NCBI GenBank assembly: GCA_000697475.1 | Contig: JNEU01001102.1 | Location: 62,001 to 126,000, forward strand | Source: Lichtheimia corymbifera B2541 | Taxonomy: Eukaryota > Mucoromycota > Mucoromycetes > Mucorales > Lichtheimiaceae | DNA length: 64,000 nucleotides | Direction of reading: 5' to 3' | In this document: positions 13,006-23,214 of the stretch, one piece after another | Layout of the letters: every line of letters begins with the position of its first letter | Numbering within the stretch: position 1 is the first letter of the stretch | Position numbers and translations under genes: made by a program | Notes under the pieces: generated by a model | Database searches by the model: none | Told to the model about the DNA's origin: nothing | The model's input: the letters and a program-made list of their open reading frames with translations, nothing else

Positions 13006-13449
13006 CTACGCACATCGCTTTGCATAGATGAGGAGAAGGGAAGGAGAAATGAGTTGTGTGGCCAACTTTTTTACGACCTCCTTTTTCTGATCGAATCGTG
13101 TATTGTTCTCGATTACACGCACGGCAGGATGGTAGTGATGGGTCATTTCTGATTTAATTTTTGACAGATGGTGATACAAAGCAGGCATTATTGTACCCAA
13201 CAGGCTGTAAACACCCCTAAAACGGTCATGGACCAGGCATCCACACAAGTGAGGGTGATGCGTTGTTTCGAATGCCGCCTCAATCTAGATATATGTGTGA
13301 TGGGATCAAGTATTCATTTTATGAGTCAACCAGGGGCTACGTAAGAGATGTTAATGGAGTAAAGAGAGCGAAAATGATCATACAAGACGATGCCAGTAAT
13401 AATCAGGCCATATTGTCTTTTGCAGTGTGTCGTATATGGATGCATGCAT
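13006..13449 (-). CDS. uncharacterised 114-residue protein (two exons)
   Basis: Proposed exons 13449-13384 and 13284-13006, joined across a GTATGA...CTAG intron in phase 0. The product begins MHASIYDTLQKTIWPDYYWH and continues through CLVHDRFRGVYSLLGTIMPA to a basic/hydrophobic end (KKEVVKKLATQLISPSLL). It looks helical, with no signal peptide. Family unknown. The model rests on splice signals and an open frame only; further exons on either side are possible. Confidence 0.35.
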
Positions 13450-13498
13450 AAAACGAGAGGAAAAAAGATGAAATGCATGCTGATTGATCTGGAGTGTT

Positions 13499-13519
13499 TG
13501 TGTGTGTGTGTGTGTGTGT
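13499..13519. repeat. (TG)n microsatellite
   Basis: About ten TG units in the promoter region of the acidic-protein gene. Confidence 0.85.
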
Positions 13520-13590
13520 AGCTCCATGCGTTCATTCTTTTTGGAAATGGAAACGTGTGCTCTCGCTCGATTGCCAGCATGACGAAAAAC

Positions 13591-13598
13591 TATAAATT
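13591..13598 (+). promoter_or_regulatory. TATA box of the acidic-protein gene
   Basis: TATAAATT lies 61 bp before the ATG and is followed by a CT-rich initiator/leader (TTTCTCGTTCTCTTTTCTTC). This layout is common in strongly expressed fungal genes. Confidence 0.6.
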
Positions 13599-13658
13599 AC
13601 GGAGACTCACTTTCTCGTTCTCTTTTCTTCTTTCTGTTTCCTAAACACACAAATCATC

Positions 13659-14860
13659 ATGTCCGCAGCTACCGAACCCACCACCACTACTACTACTGCT
13701 CCTGCCGACGAGACTGTTCAACAACAACAGCAGACCACTGAGCAGTCGACTGAAACTGCTCCTGCTACCACCACCACTGAAAACTCGGATGATAAGCAAC
13801 AAACTGAAGAGCAATCCAAATCCGATGACAAGAAGGATGAAGAACAAAAGGATGAGCCCAAGCCTGAGGAGGCCAAGCCTGAGGAGGAAACTGCTGCTGC
13901 TGCTACTGAAGAATCCAAGAAGGAGGATGATAAGCAACAATCTGCCGAAACAAAGAAAGATGAAAAGAAGCGCTTCACTCTTTTCAACAAGAAGGGCTTG
14001 AGCAGCTTGTTCGGTGGTCGCAAGGTATGTTGATCGTTTATGCAATTTGTATTGTTTACACCCAACTCATCCCATTACTATTTTAGTCTCCCGTTGCTGA
14101 AACCAAGGAGCAAGAACAACAACCCAAGGCTGCTGCTGAAGAGTCTGCTGATAAGGCTACTGCTGAAGAGCCTAAGGAAGAAGAGGCCAAGAAGGATGAG
14201 CAACCTGCTGAAGCTACCAAAGAACAAGATGAACAAGAACAACCCAAGGAGCAAGAAGAAAAGAAGGAAGATGCCACTGAGGCTCCTGCTGCTGAAGAGG
14301 AAGAAAAGCCCATGCCCAAGGAAGAGAAGCGCAAGTCTTTTATTAGCAAGCTTTTCAGCAACAAGAAGGCTACTACTACTCCCAAGCCTGCTGTTGAAGA
14401 GACCAAGGAAGAAGAACAACCTAAGGCTACTGAAGATGAAGAACCCAAGAAGGAAGAAAACGAGGAGCAAAAGGAAGAATCTAAGCCTGCTGAAGAGCAA
14501 GCTGCTGAATCCTCCAAGCCTGAAGTTACCGAGGAGCAACAACAAGAAGAAGCTGTGAAGCCTGTTGAAGAAAAGAAGGAAGAAAAGAAGTCTCCCAAGC
14601 TTGGTCGTCGTTTGACTTCCTTGTTCAGCCGTAAGAATAACAAGAACAAGCCTGCCAAGGAACAAGCAGCAGCAGCTGAGACTGTTGAAGTGGTTATGGA
14701 AGAGGAGAACAATGGTGAGGAACAAAAGGAAGAAGCAAAGAAGGAAGATGTTGTTGAGGAGGAACAGCCCAAGAAGGAAGAAGAGCAACAAGAGACTGTG
14801 CAAGATGAAAAGGCTGCTATTGCCAAGGAACAGGAACAGCCCACTGCCACAACTGCATAA
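13659..14860 (+). CDS. acidic, Glu/Lys/Gln-rich disordered protein with three basic 'LF' patches
   Basis: Two exons (13659-14024, 14087-14860; 62-bp intron, GTATGT...TTTTAG) encode 379 residues. Almost the whole chain is low complexity: Thr/Gln-rich start, then Glu/Lys/Ala/Gln/Pro runs. Three basic-hydrophobic patches interrupt it at residues about 103-122 (KKRFTLFNKKGLSSLFGGRK), 203-216 (KRKSFISKLFSNKK) and 291-310 (GRRLTSLFSRKN), spaced about 90-100 residues. Each has Arg/Lys, a Ser/Thr and a Leu-Phe pair. Codon use is strongly biased (GCT, AAG, CAA, GAA, CCC/CCT), suggesting high expression, in line with the TATA/CT promoter. Family not recognised. The patches could bind acidic lipid or a protein, or be kinase sites; that is inference. 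Confidence 0.9.
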
Positions 14861-15106
14861 AAATGCTTTGTTTCACCTTTCCTTACTTTTTACTACTATA
14901 CCATTACACTAGTTTTATTGCTACCTTTAATGTGCCATTATATTCTTCATCATCATTAAAAAAAAGATCAAGTGACTCTATCCTAAATTCTCAAACGTGT
15001 TACTTAATTATGAAACAAAAGAGGGAACGTGTCGATGATATTACATCGCCCACCCCCTGAAATACCCAGGCCCGCCTTGTCTCTTTCACTTTTATCTACG
15101 TGCACC

Positions 15107-17182
15107 ATGCTATCCGCTGAACCAGTCGATACTATCCAACAGCAACAACACCACAATATTGCAACCGATTCTCTCATTGAAGACGTGAACTTGACCGTCA
15201 TTCAACATCCTTATCTTGACGAACTGGCAGACAAGATCAGAACCGAACCCATTCCATGGCAGGTACGCCACACACATACACACACCTTTATTTTACTTTT
15301 GCTACTATCTATACAACAATGCTGACAGAAAGAGGGTACATTGCTTGTCTCAGGACTATCAACGGGCTGGTCTCATTACTGCAGACGAGGTCGCCATGAT
15401 TGAACACGTCGAAAACAAAACGCCTGAAGAAGTCAATACTATCATGGCAGAGGTATGATATGACACGACGGTTGGTGTGTTTAGTGGGGTGGGGGACCGG
15501 CCGTTCTCTTTGTTTAAGCACGAGATGTGTCTGATATGCACCATGATAGCACGGTCTTTATTATGCAGGCATGTACCTGGATCTTATGCATAAGCTTGCA
15601 CGCGTCGATGCTGTTCAGAAAGTATTGGTCCTTATTCAAGACATGTTGAATGGTAAGCATCCCATGATCACTGCTCCATTGGTATTCATAGCTTGTATTT
15701 TTATTAGATCATGATGAAAGAATCGCTCTTTTCCATCAAGCAGCAGCTTCTCGTCCTGAATACCCATTTGGTCCTTTCCACAAGTAAGTCTAATCCTTGG
15801 AGGCATCAAGCGTACGACTCATCTACCCCATCACACAATAGAGCACTTCAAATCAATGACGAATTTATCGGTATTCAATCGAGCAAGATTTTGGCATTGC
15901 TTGTATGGTAGGTGTTCCTTGACAGGGGAATAGGGAAGAAACGGGGGTATCTCATACAACAATGATAGTTCTACCGACAATCGTGACATTGACATCAATG
16001 ACTTTTTCCGATGGATGACCTTTCAGCTCCAAAGCCGTAACGCCAATTTGATCGAGCTCAACATCCAAATCCTTGATGCACTCTTTCATATACCCCCTTA
16101 CAGAATGGCATTCTGGAATACGCTTCATGCAGTGGATACGTAGGTTGAAAAAGATGGGGGCAAGGTTCAAAAATGTCTTTCTCACATTGAATGTAGCCTT
16201 GTCAACATTCTCAAAAAGGGCAGTTCCAATCCTCAAGTGACCTATGAAATCGTGTTTGCCATTTGGTTGTTGACATTTGATCGAGATATTGCTGCCAACC
16301 TCAACAAAAAGTACGATGTGATTCCTACATTGATCGAAGTGGCCAAGCAAGCTGTCAAGGAGAAGATCATTCGCGTGGTGGTGGCCACATTCAAGGTGAG
16401 TTGGGGGTGGTGGTGGTGTTGGGACTCGTTGTCTGTTTACTTATGACATGTTTTTTGTAGAATTTGATTGACAAGGCACCCCGATCCAATCTTTCGGCCA
16501 TGTTGGTTGCCAAGCTGTTGCCATTTGTTGAACATCTAAGCACTCGCAAGTGGTCTGATCAAGAAGTAGTGGATGACATTGAGTTCGTTCAAGAACGTTT
16601 GCAGGATAACTTTCAAAGCTTGACGTGAGTGATTTTTCTTCGGGATGGTGGATTGAATCTACAGCGATTCTAACGCGGATGCTTGTAGTACCTTTGAAGT
16701 CTATGCTTCCGAATTGGAAACAGGCAAGCTCGAATGGTCACCTCCACATCAAAGCGAGAACTTTTGGCGTCAGAATGCGAGTCGATTGAATGAGGATGAT
16801 AGAAGACTATTAAGGTAGGTTTGCTACTAAGGGTAACAACAAGCGCTGATGGATGGTTTTTATTATCCCTTCCTCCACCTTTAGAATGCTCGTGCGATTA
16901 TTGAGTACAAGCACCCAACCCACTATTTTGGCCATCACCTGCCATGACATTGGACAATATGTGAAATACAGCGGCAATGATGGACGAAGGTATAATACAC
17001 CCATATTATATATATCTTGACCTTGAATGCTAATGATGCTATTCCATAGATACCTGCAAGAACTAGGAGCCAAGCAAAAGGTCATGGAGCTCATGACCCA
17101 TCAAGATCCTGATGTCCGTTACCACGCCCTTTCCGCAACCCAAAAATATTTCGCTATGGTAGCATCATCCTCGCAACAGTAG
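15107..17182 (+). CDS. VMA13: V-type proton ATPase subunit H
   Basis: Subunit H couples the V1 and V0 sectors of the vacuolar proton pump and is required for its activity. The first exon begins MLSAEPVDTIQQQQHHNIAT at the ATG at 15107. Spliced exons read IRTEPIPWQ then YQRAGLITADEVAMIEHVE, later FFRWMTFQLQSRNANLIELN, NPQVTYEIVFAIWLLTFDRD, VVVATFKNLIDKAPRSNLSA, then SENFWRQNASRLNEDDRRLL and the C-terminal domain KQKVMELMTHQDPDVRYHAL ending in KYFAMVASSSQQ. These match the armadillo-like N-terminal and C-terminal domains of the family over full length. At least eight short introns. It lies 246 bp downstream of the acidic-protein gene on the same strand. Confidence 0.95.
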
Positions 17183-17704
17183 CTTTTTCTTGAGTTGAAT
17201 CCTTGTCTTTTGCTATTATTAAACCGTGAATTGGATGCAGCTGTTTTATTTGATAAATTGTTACAAGGCTAGTTAGCAAGGTGTTTTTTGTATACATGGA
17301 TACAGTAGCAAGCCAATATGACTCTGACAAAGTAAAGAGATAAGTAAATGCCAGGTTGTTTATATGTATATATATATATATATGAGATGTCTATGGAGTG
17401 GTTGAGGTGGTGGCTACAAGAATTCTATACATGGAAAAAAGGGAGGAAGGGGGAAAGAAAGTGCTTGTACAAGAAGCAGGAGCCTAATCTGTATGCTAAA
17501 AAAGAGCGGCAAGAAGAGGGGAATTTTTTGATCAAAGTACAAGATGATATGATGATTGGGGGTAACAAATTTGAGAGGGGTTGTGTGGGGGGGAATGATG
17601 CAAGAGATGAGTTATGCAAAAGATGAGATAGGTATTTTTGTGTGTGAAGGAGGAGGTCAATGTAGAGAAAGAAAGACGGGTCTGTGCGGGATTGCATGCC
17701 AACA
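17183..17704. other. convergent 3' region with (TA)n
   Basis: Between the convergent ends of VMA13 and the phosphodiesterase gene. It contains a (TA)8 run at 17367-17383 and purine-rich stretches; no gene seen. Confidence 0.6.
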
Positions 17705-20527
17705 TTATTGAATGGTGCATTGACAAAACACAGGGCCGCCTTCATAATCATGATGGTGGTGGTGATGATGATGGTGATGATCAATGGCAGGAGCACTTTC
17801 ACGTTCCACATGATCAATGCGTGCGTATGCTGGCATAGTAGGTAATTTGTGAAACACAGCTTCGCATTCAGGAATCGAACCAGCACTTCTTCTTCTGGCT
17901 GCTGCTGCCATTGCTGCTGCTGCTGCATGGTGTCGATGGTACCCAGTATCCAATGAAAGCCGTTTACGAAGAACTTCCACTGCGTTTGTATGACAATCAA
18001 GGCTGTTGCTTCTTCGTTTACATCCAACCGTTTCCAAGGGATCGTTGTCTTCTGTTAAGCTGCCGACGCCTGAATCATGGCTGGCACTTTTACGGTTCTC
18101 CCATCGTTTCAAATTCGAATGAATATATTCCACCGTAAATGTCATTTCTAGATAGATACAACAGCAACAATCAGCATCACTGAAAAATAGCTATATTTGA
18201 TGGACGACTTACCAGGAAGAACTTTGGATACACTTTGGAAAAGGCCAAGCGCAACAAAACGGATGAATCCAATTTGGGAGTCTTCCAAGACAATCTTGTC
18301 GCGATCATTCATTGGCAAGCTTGGCAAGCCCATAGCACGTTCCAGATCACCTTGAGACACACATTCTTGTACGAGCAACTCTGCCCACCTGGCAGCACGT
18401 AAAAAGGGCCGCGTCTATTTGTGTTTTCTTAGCATATAAAAGACGATGTATAAAGCTTTTACAATGAAGCTTACCACATTGCTAATGTCAGCACACTTTA
18501 TCAGTGCACTGCAAAGAGTGAGTCGCTCGTTTTCGCATGAAGCATCGTCCAGTGATTGGAAATTGCCTTGGGATATCCTTTGAGCCTGAGCATGAATTTT
18601 CTCAACATAGTCGCCATGGTGAGCCATATCGGTTGCCAAGATGCTAGTGACAACAGTTTTTCGAAACTCTAAAGTCATGGTTAGTCATATGTACACGGTA
18701 TCCTGAATTAGAAAGAAAAAAGGAGAGAGACCTACCTAAATAGTCAGGTGACGAAGGACCACCGCCGATTTGATCAAGGCCATGTTTTTGAATGATTTGA
18801 AAGAGTGTCATGGAATGAAGACTTTCGAGCACAGAGCGATCGCTATACAGCAATGCCAAAGGAGAAGCCGAGTTGATCTGTTGTTTAAAAAGAGGGATGG
18901 GTTAATACAACTCAGGATTATGTGTAACAAAGGGTGCGTGCGCTACCAGTACTTGCCAAAAATGCATTGTTGACACCCGGGTGCGCAGCATCGTGACCGA
19001 TAGCGGCAATTAAAAGTGCAAAGATATCCTTGGGCCGTAGAATATGTTGAGGAAGGCCTTGTTGTTGTTGATGGTTTATATCTTGGGGGTTGTTGGCAAA
19101 CGAGAGCAATCCGAGACGACAGAGAAAGTAGTACAAGCACTGCAAGACATCAATGGCATGGGCAAAGTTGTGATAGGGGTTCCCATCATGGTAAGCACCC
19201 GATAATTCAATAATGAAGTCGTACAACTGGTCTAGAAATGTTACGCAATATTAATGATTCCCAGATTCATGGCATATATAACAAACATTTATCTAACCCA
19301 TCTACAACATACCTTGACTAATGGGGAGTTGGAATAAACCTGGTAATACCAATGCTTGCTCAAAGATCAAGTATGCACAATAAACGAGATCATCGTGGCC
19401 AAAGTCAAAGGGGTTGAAATCCCAGCTGGAAACTTTGTGTTTCAACAATGTGGCACGTTCACTAGCAGCAGAATCCATGTAAGTGATTATACACTCCCAC
19501 CCAATCATGGCTGTGTATATACTTACCCAGATAAGCCCCGAAAGCCAGAAACGCGTGTTGTTGTTGCTGCTATTGAAGGGGATGCATAAATGTCTAGAAT
19601 CGTTTGCGTAAATCTGCATGCAAGTTAGTAAAAAGGATGTGAGTGAGAAAAAGAAAAGTAGTAGACTTACCGATTTCCTTTGCTAAAGATATCTTGGATG
19701 CGATGCTGCAGGGCGTCGTCAGAACAAAGAGTAGAAGCAGCTGACATGGCATTATCAGGAAGCGAGGGTGAGGATGGCAAAAACGATGCAACTTGGTGCA
19801 TTTTAGAATCGGGTCGGCATCGGTGTAATTTCTATAGTGATTGTAGATCATTGTTGTTAGGGTAACAATAGAGCATTTTTCTTCTATGTGCATGCTTTGT
19901 TCTCACCAGAAATAATGTTTTGATGACCGTCATTGGTAATGGTTTCAAGAGATAATCCACAGCACCTGCATGCATGCACTCGATCATAAATGGTGTATTG
20001 TCGTCAGTACCACACGCTATCAAGAACATGTTATGTCAGTTCCATGCATCTTTACAACCACCCACTGCGATAAAAAGATTACCAATCACTGGCACATTGT
20101 CGGGCACGGTGCACACACTATTTCGTATCAGGGCAAGGCGTGGATCATTCAGGGCTGTCGACGGTGTACATGAATAAGAGCACGAAGAAGAGTATACAGT
20201 CTCGTCGTCATTGTCGTCATGAATGGTGGTAACGGATGAGGTGTTATCGAGATCAATCAACAAAATGGAGGGTGTGGAGGCATGCTGGACTCGATCGAAA
20301 GCAGACACGAGGGTTGTATGATAAAAGACTGGGGAAAACAAGATATTAGTAAGAGAGGATCAGGTATATTGATTGTTTGTTGTTGTACCTTGACCAAAGA
20401 CGGACTCGAGTTTGGCAGCATATTCGGGTTGTTTTATCGAGTGATCATCATTCTCTGTGTTCTCGATTAAGAAGGGAGTTGGTGCAGGATGAAATACAAC
20501 GACGACCGAGCATTGAGAAGGATCCAT
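17705..20527 (-). CDS. 3',5'-cyclic nucleotide phosphodiesterase with N-terminal receiver-like domain
   Basis: Class I PDE that hydrolyses cAMP (or cGMP). The catalytic domain shows the metal-binding blocks GAYHDGNPYHNFAHAIDVLQ and AAIGHDAAHPGVNNAFLAST, then LYSDRSVLESLH, TDMAHHGDYVEKI and LIKCADISN. The N-terminus (about 1-169), rebuilt across three introns, resembles a receiver fold: SVVVVFHP (beta1), PSILLIDLDN with the phospho-acceptor-like Asp72, VIACGTDD with Thr132, and GAVDYLLKPLP with Lys153-Pro154. The usual acidic pair after beta1 is missing, and a Ser/Asp-rich insertion (about 76-110) follows Asp72, so phosphotransfer is uncertain. The C-terminal tail is Ser/Arg-rich with an Ala run and ten consecutive His. 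The start at 20527 is the first ATG, after a CT-rich leader. Many introns. Confidence 0.9.
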
Positions 20528-20559
20528 GGTTTAGTAGAGTGGGTGGTGGTGGTGGCGAC

Positions 20560-20810
20560 GACGACGACGGCGAGAGAAAAGAAAGGGTGCAGGTGATTAC
20601 AAGAGAGAATGGCCGAATCGCACGCACACACACAAACAAGTTGAAAAGAAGGGTTGGTTGAGTGGCTGTATATGAGACGAGATGGCAATGAGCAGCGGAA
20701 AAGAGGAAGAAAGAGAGGAGAAGAAAGAACAAAAGGGTGGGGAGAGAGACAGAGAGAGAAAGAGTAAAAGGAAAAGGAAAAGCACACAAAGAAGAAGAAT
20801 GGGCGTTTCT
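20560..20810 (-). promoter_or_regulatory. CT-rich leader/promoter tract of the phosphodiesterase gene
   Basis: On the minus strand this is a long pyrimidine-rich tract, densest at 20690-20800, right upstream of the PDE start. CT-rich leaders are usual in fungal promoters. Open frames here are Ser/Leu/Phe-rich artefacts of base composition. Confidence 0.55.
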
Positions 20811-21511
20811 TTTGTGACCTAGCGGTTGTGTGAGAGAGTGAGAGTGTGCGTTCTGAGCGTAGTGCAACAGTGGCAGTACAGTCAGGATAGTCAACGTTGT
20901 ACAAAGAAAACGAGGGAGAGCCAGAAAGAAAACCTTGGCCGACCATCATGGCTACCACGTGGCAACCGTAACATGGACCTCTTATATTATTATTCACCAA
21001 CTCTTTTAAACAATCATGGTTTGAATATAATGATTACCATTTACTATGTTACAATTTTCATTACCCATCCACCACTGTTGCTATTAACATGCATCCCTCT
21101 CCGCCACGTGCGTATCTATCTCTATACTTTTTATGTGTGTATACGCAAGTCGGTGTTTCTTCTCATCATCGTCATCATCATCATCTGGTGATCGTCTCAT
21201 CATCATCATCATCAATCATAGCGTACAGCAATCTTTTTTACTCCTTGTCAACAAAGAAATTGTGTGTCTGTGTATGTGAAACTGTAAAGAACTATCAATA
21301 TTGCTATATCTTGTAGGTTGATCCAAACAAACATGCAGCACATTATTATTTGGGTAGGGAGGAGGGAGGGAGGGAACGAGATCCCCATCACCTCCTTGTA
21401 GCATTACCCCGTTCTCAAACTCTTACATCATAAAAATCCCCAGCACTTTTTCAACAGCTCAAGTGATATACTCTCTTTTCCCTCTCTCTCTCTTCTGTGC
21501 TGCCAGCCGAC
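20811..21511. other. intergenic region with CAT/TCA simple repeats
   Basis: No gene seen. Contains a (CAT)n-type stretch near 21165-21215 and a G/A-rich stretch near 21355-21380. Confidence 0.5.
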
Positions 21512-21908
21512 ATGTGCTTGATACTACACCATCCCCATGACATCGTGTTAGTTGGAAGCCAGCTGATCACGCCAAAAAGTAAGATGACCAATCAGCAATT
21601 CAGGCAACTTTTACTTTCTTGGCATCTATGCTAAGCAACAACAATCGCAAGAGGAAGGAGGTGGTGGAGGAGGATTGTATTATGCACAACACGAGCCAAG
21701 TGGCGGTAATCCTATGCATCTTGAGCCAAAGATAGAGTCTTGTTTTGCTGAGATTCACGCATGTACAAGCAAGGCAATGTGATTTCCATTGTTCAAGGCG
21801 CCGCCGTCCCCTCTTTTGTGCTTGGTGGGAACGTGGCCATGAATAGTAATCTATCCTCGGAACCCATTTATCCATGACAAGGTTACACATGGCTATTTCA
21901 TTCAATGA
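21512..21908 (+). CDS. tentative small three-exon gene, 87 residues
   Basis: Model: exons 21512-21546, 21596-21762, 21847-21908. The first intron uses GTTAGT...ATCAG (49 bp), the second GTACAA...AATAG. Phases agree, giving MCLILHHPHDIV, NSGNFYFLGIYAKQQQ, a six-Gly run, LYYAQHEPSGGNP and a final HDKVTHGYFIQ. Poly-Gln/poly-Gly runs in frame suggest coding, but I recognise no family. A 109-codon frame also exists on the opposite strand. Treat as a hypothesis from splice signals only. Confidence 0.22.
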
Positions 21909-22182
21909 ACCAAACAAGTTATAAAACAATAGCAGCAGCTGATCTTTGTTAATAGGTTAAACAGGCTTGCATCTAAACGACAAAAAAAGGGGTGTTGACG
22001 GGGAGACGAAAAAGGGCAGGGAAACAGCAGTAAAGGTAGTAGTAATAGCAACAACAAGGGTAACCATGGCATGAATAGTTGCATCCCCCCTTTCTATCAT
22101 CATCTCCTTTCTCCCACATGGCAACCGTGTTGTGTTGATGATATGCTGGATGAGGTTGGTGATTGTGGATATCGTTGTTTGT

Positions 22183-22559
22183 TCAGTAGGCGATTTGCTT
22201 CAAGTTGTTGAGCCATTGCATCGATAGCAATGATGATGATGGAAGAGTCGCATTGGGAGCATATCTTGACCACACTATAGCCACATGCATAAATCAGTTA
22301 TTCACTCATGTATCTTTCTCGCTTCTCATCACACGCTATACGTACACCAGAAAGAGAACTTTTTACCGAGCCATCTGCCGACAAATGGAAAGATCACCAA
22401 CGAAAAGAGAGCGTTAATCTGTGCCTTGCTTTCTTCCCATTCAGCCTCGGCATCGTATGAATAATAGCTGTCGCCTTCAGAAACGTAGCCACCATCCGTG
22501 TCAATGTCGTCGTCAATGCTAATGTCATCCTCGTAATCCGGTCGCGTGCTTGCTGCCAT
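22183..22559 (-). CDS. MIM2: Mim2-like mitochondrial outer-membrane import protein
   Basis: 101-residue, two-exon gene: 22559-22346 and 22274-22183, joined across a 71-bp intron (GTACGT...CTATAG). The product has an acidic N-terminus (DYEDDISIDDDIDTDGGYVS), then EWEESKAQINALFSLVIFPF, VGRWLGKKFSFW and, after the splice, LWSRY followed by a short polar tail. An acidic leader, WEES, one membrane span, G+xxGRx/GKK and a WxRY-type end is the layout I associate with Mim2, partner of Mim1 in inserting helical proteins into the mitochondrial outer membrane. The unspliced frame ends in an unrelated CTYSV, so exon 2 is needed. Divergent from COG3. Confidence 0.6.
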
Positions 22560-23214
22560 GGTTATGTGTCGTGGTGTTGTGTGGTAGCTTCGCCTGCAAA
22601 GAGAGAGCCCACGCGCTGCCTTAAAGAGCGGAAAGTGAAATCGACGCCCTTGTTGCTGCAGCTTTCGACGATGGGTCCAAGTCAGGTACAGGACCTGTTA
22701 TCTAGATGACCCCATCTCGCGCTTTACAATAAAGAACCATTATAATTGCAATATAGCCTAGTTGTTGATAGTCTTTTGTGATGACGCATAATAAATACTT
22801 TGATTGCAAGTTCACATGAACGTTTTCATCAATCTCTTCTCGTAATAAAGGACATGCATCATGTTCACAAACCATACTAGCGCTGTAGGCTTTGGTATCT
22901 ACGTCTCTCGATCACTGACTCTATGCCTCTCATTCTGTAATTAAACGTCTCAGGCCCTCCTTCCTGTTGGGAGCTTATAATATACAATATGCAATGGTAG
23001 TTTATTGGGATGTGTGTATGATCATTCATCTATAGCTTGCTGCTTTTACACAATTATTTGCAGGTGTGCTTGAACGATATCAATGATGGGGTATCCAAGA
23101 TAAACGCTGTATTTATTCATTGTGATGTAAAGTAGTAACCAAGGGAAATCGCACTGACAGCTGCTTTATCCCCGCCGCGCAGGAACTCGTTGGTTGCTTG
23201 TACTTTTCCTCCCA
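22560..23214. promoter_or_regulatory. divergent promoter region MIM2-like/COG3
   Basis: 655 bp between two start codons pointing apart. No clear TATA close to either start; nothing else identified. Confidence 0.5.

Noticed and set aside
14078..14850. 241- and 255-codon minus-strand frames rich in Leu/Phe/Ser
   Set aside because: Mirror of the low-complexity acidic gene; GAA/AAG-rich coding gives open antisense frames.
20448..21000. 148- and 177-codon Ser/Phe/Leu-rich minus frames
   Set aside because: They arise from the CT-rich leader of the PDE gene and show no domain.
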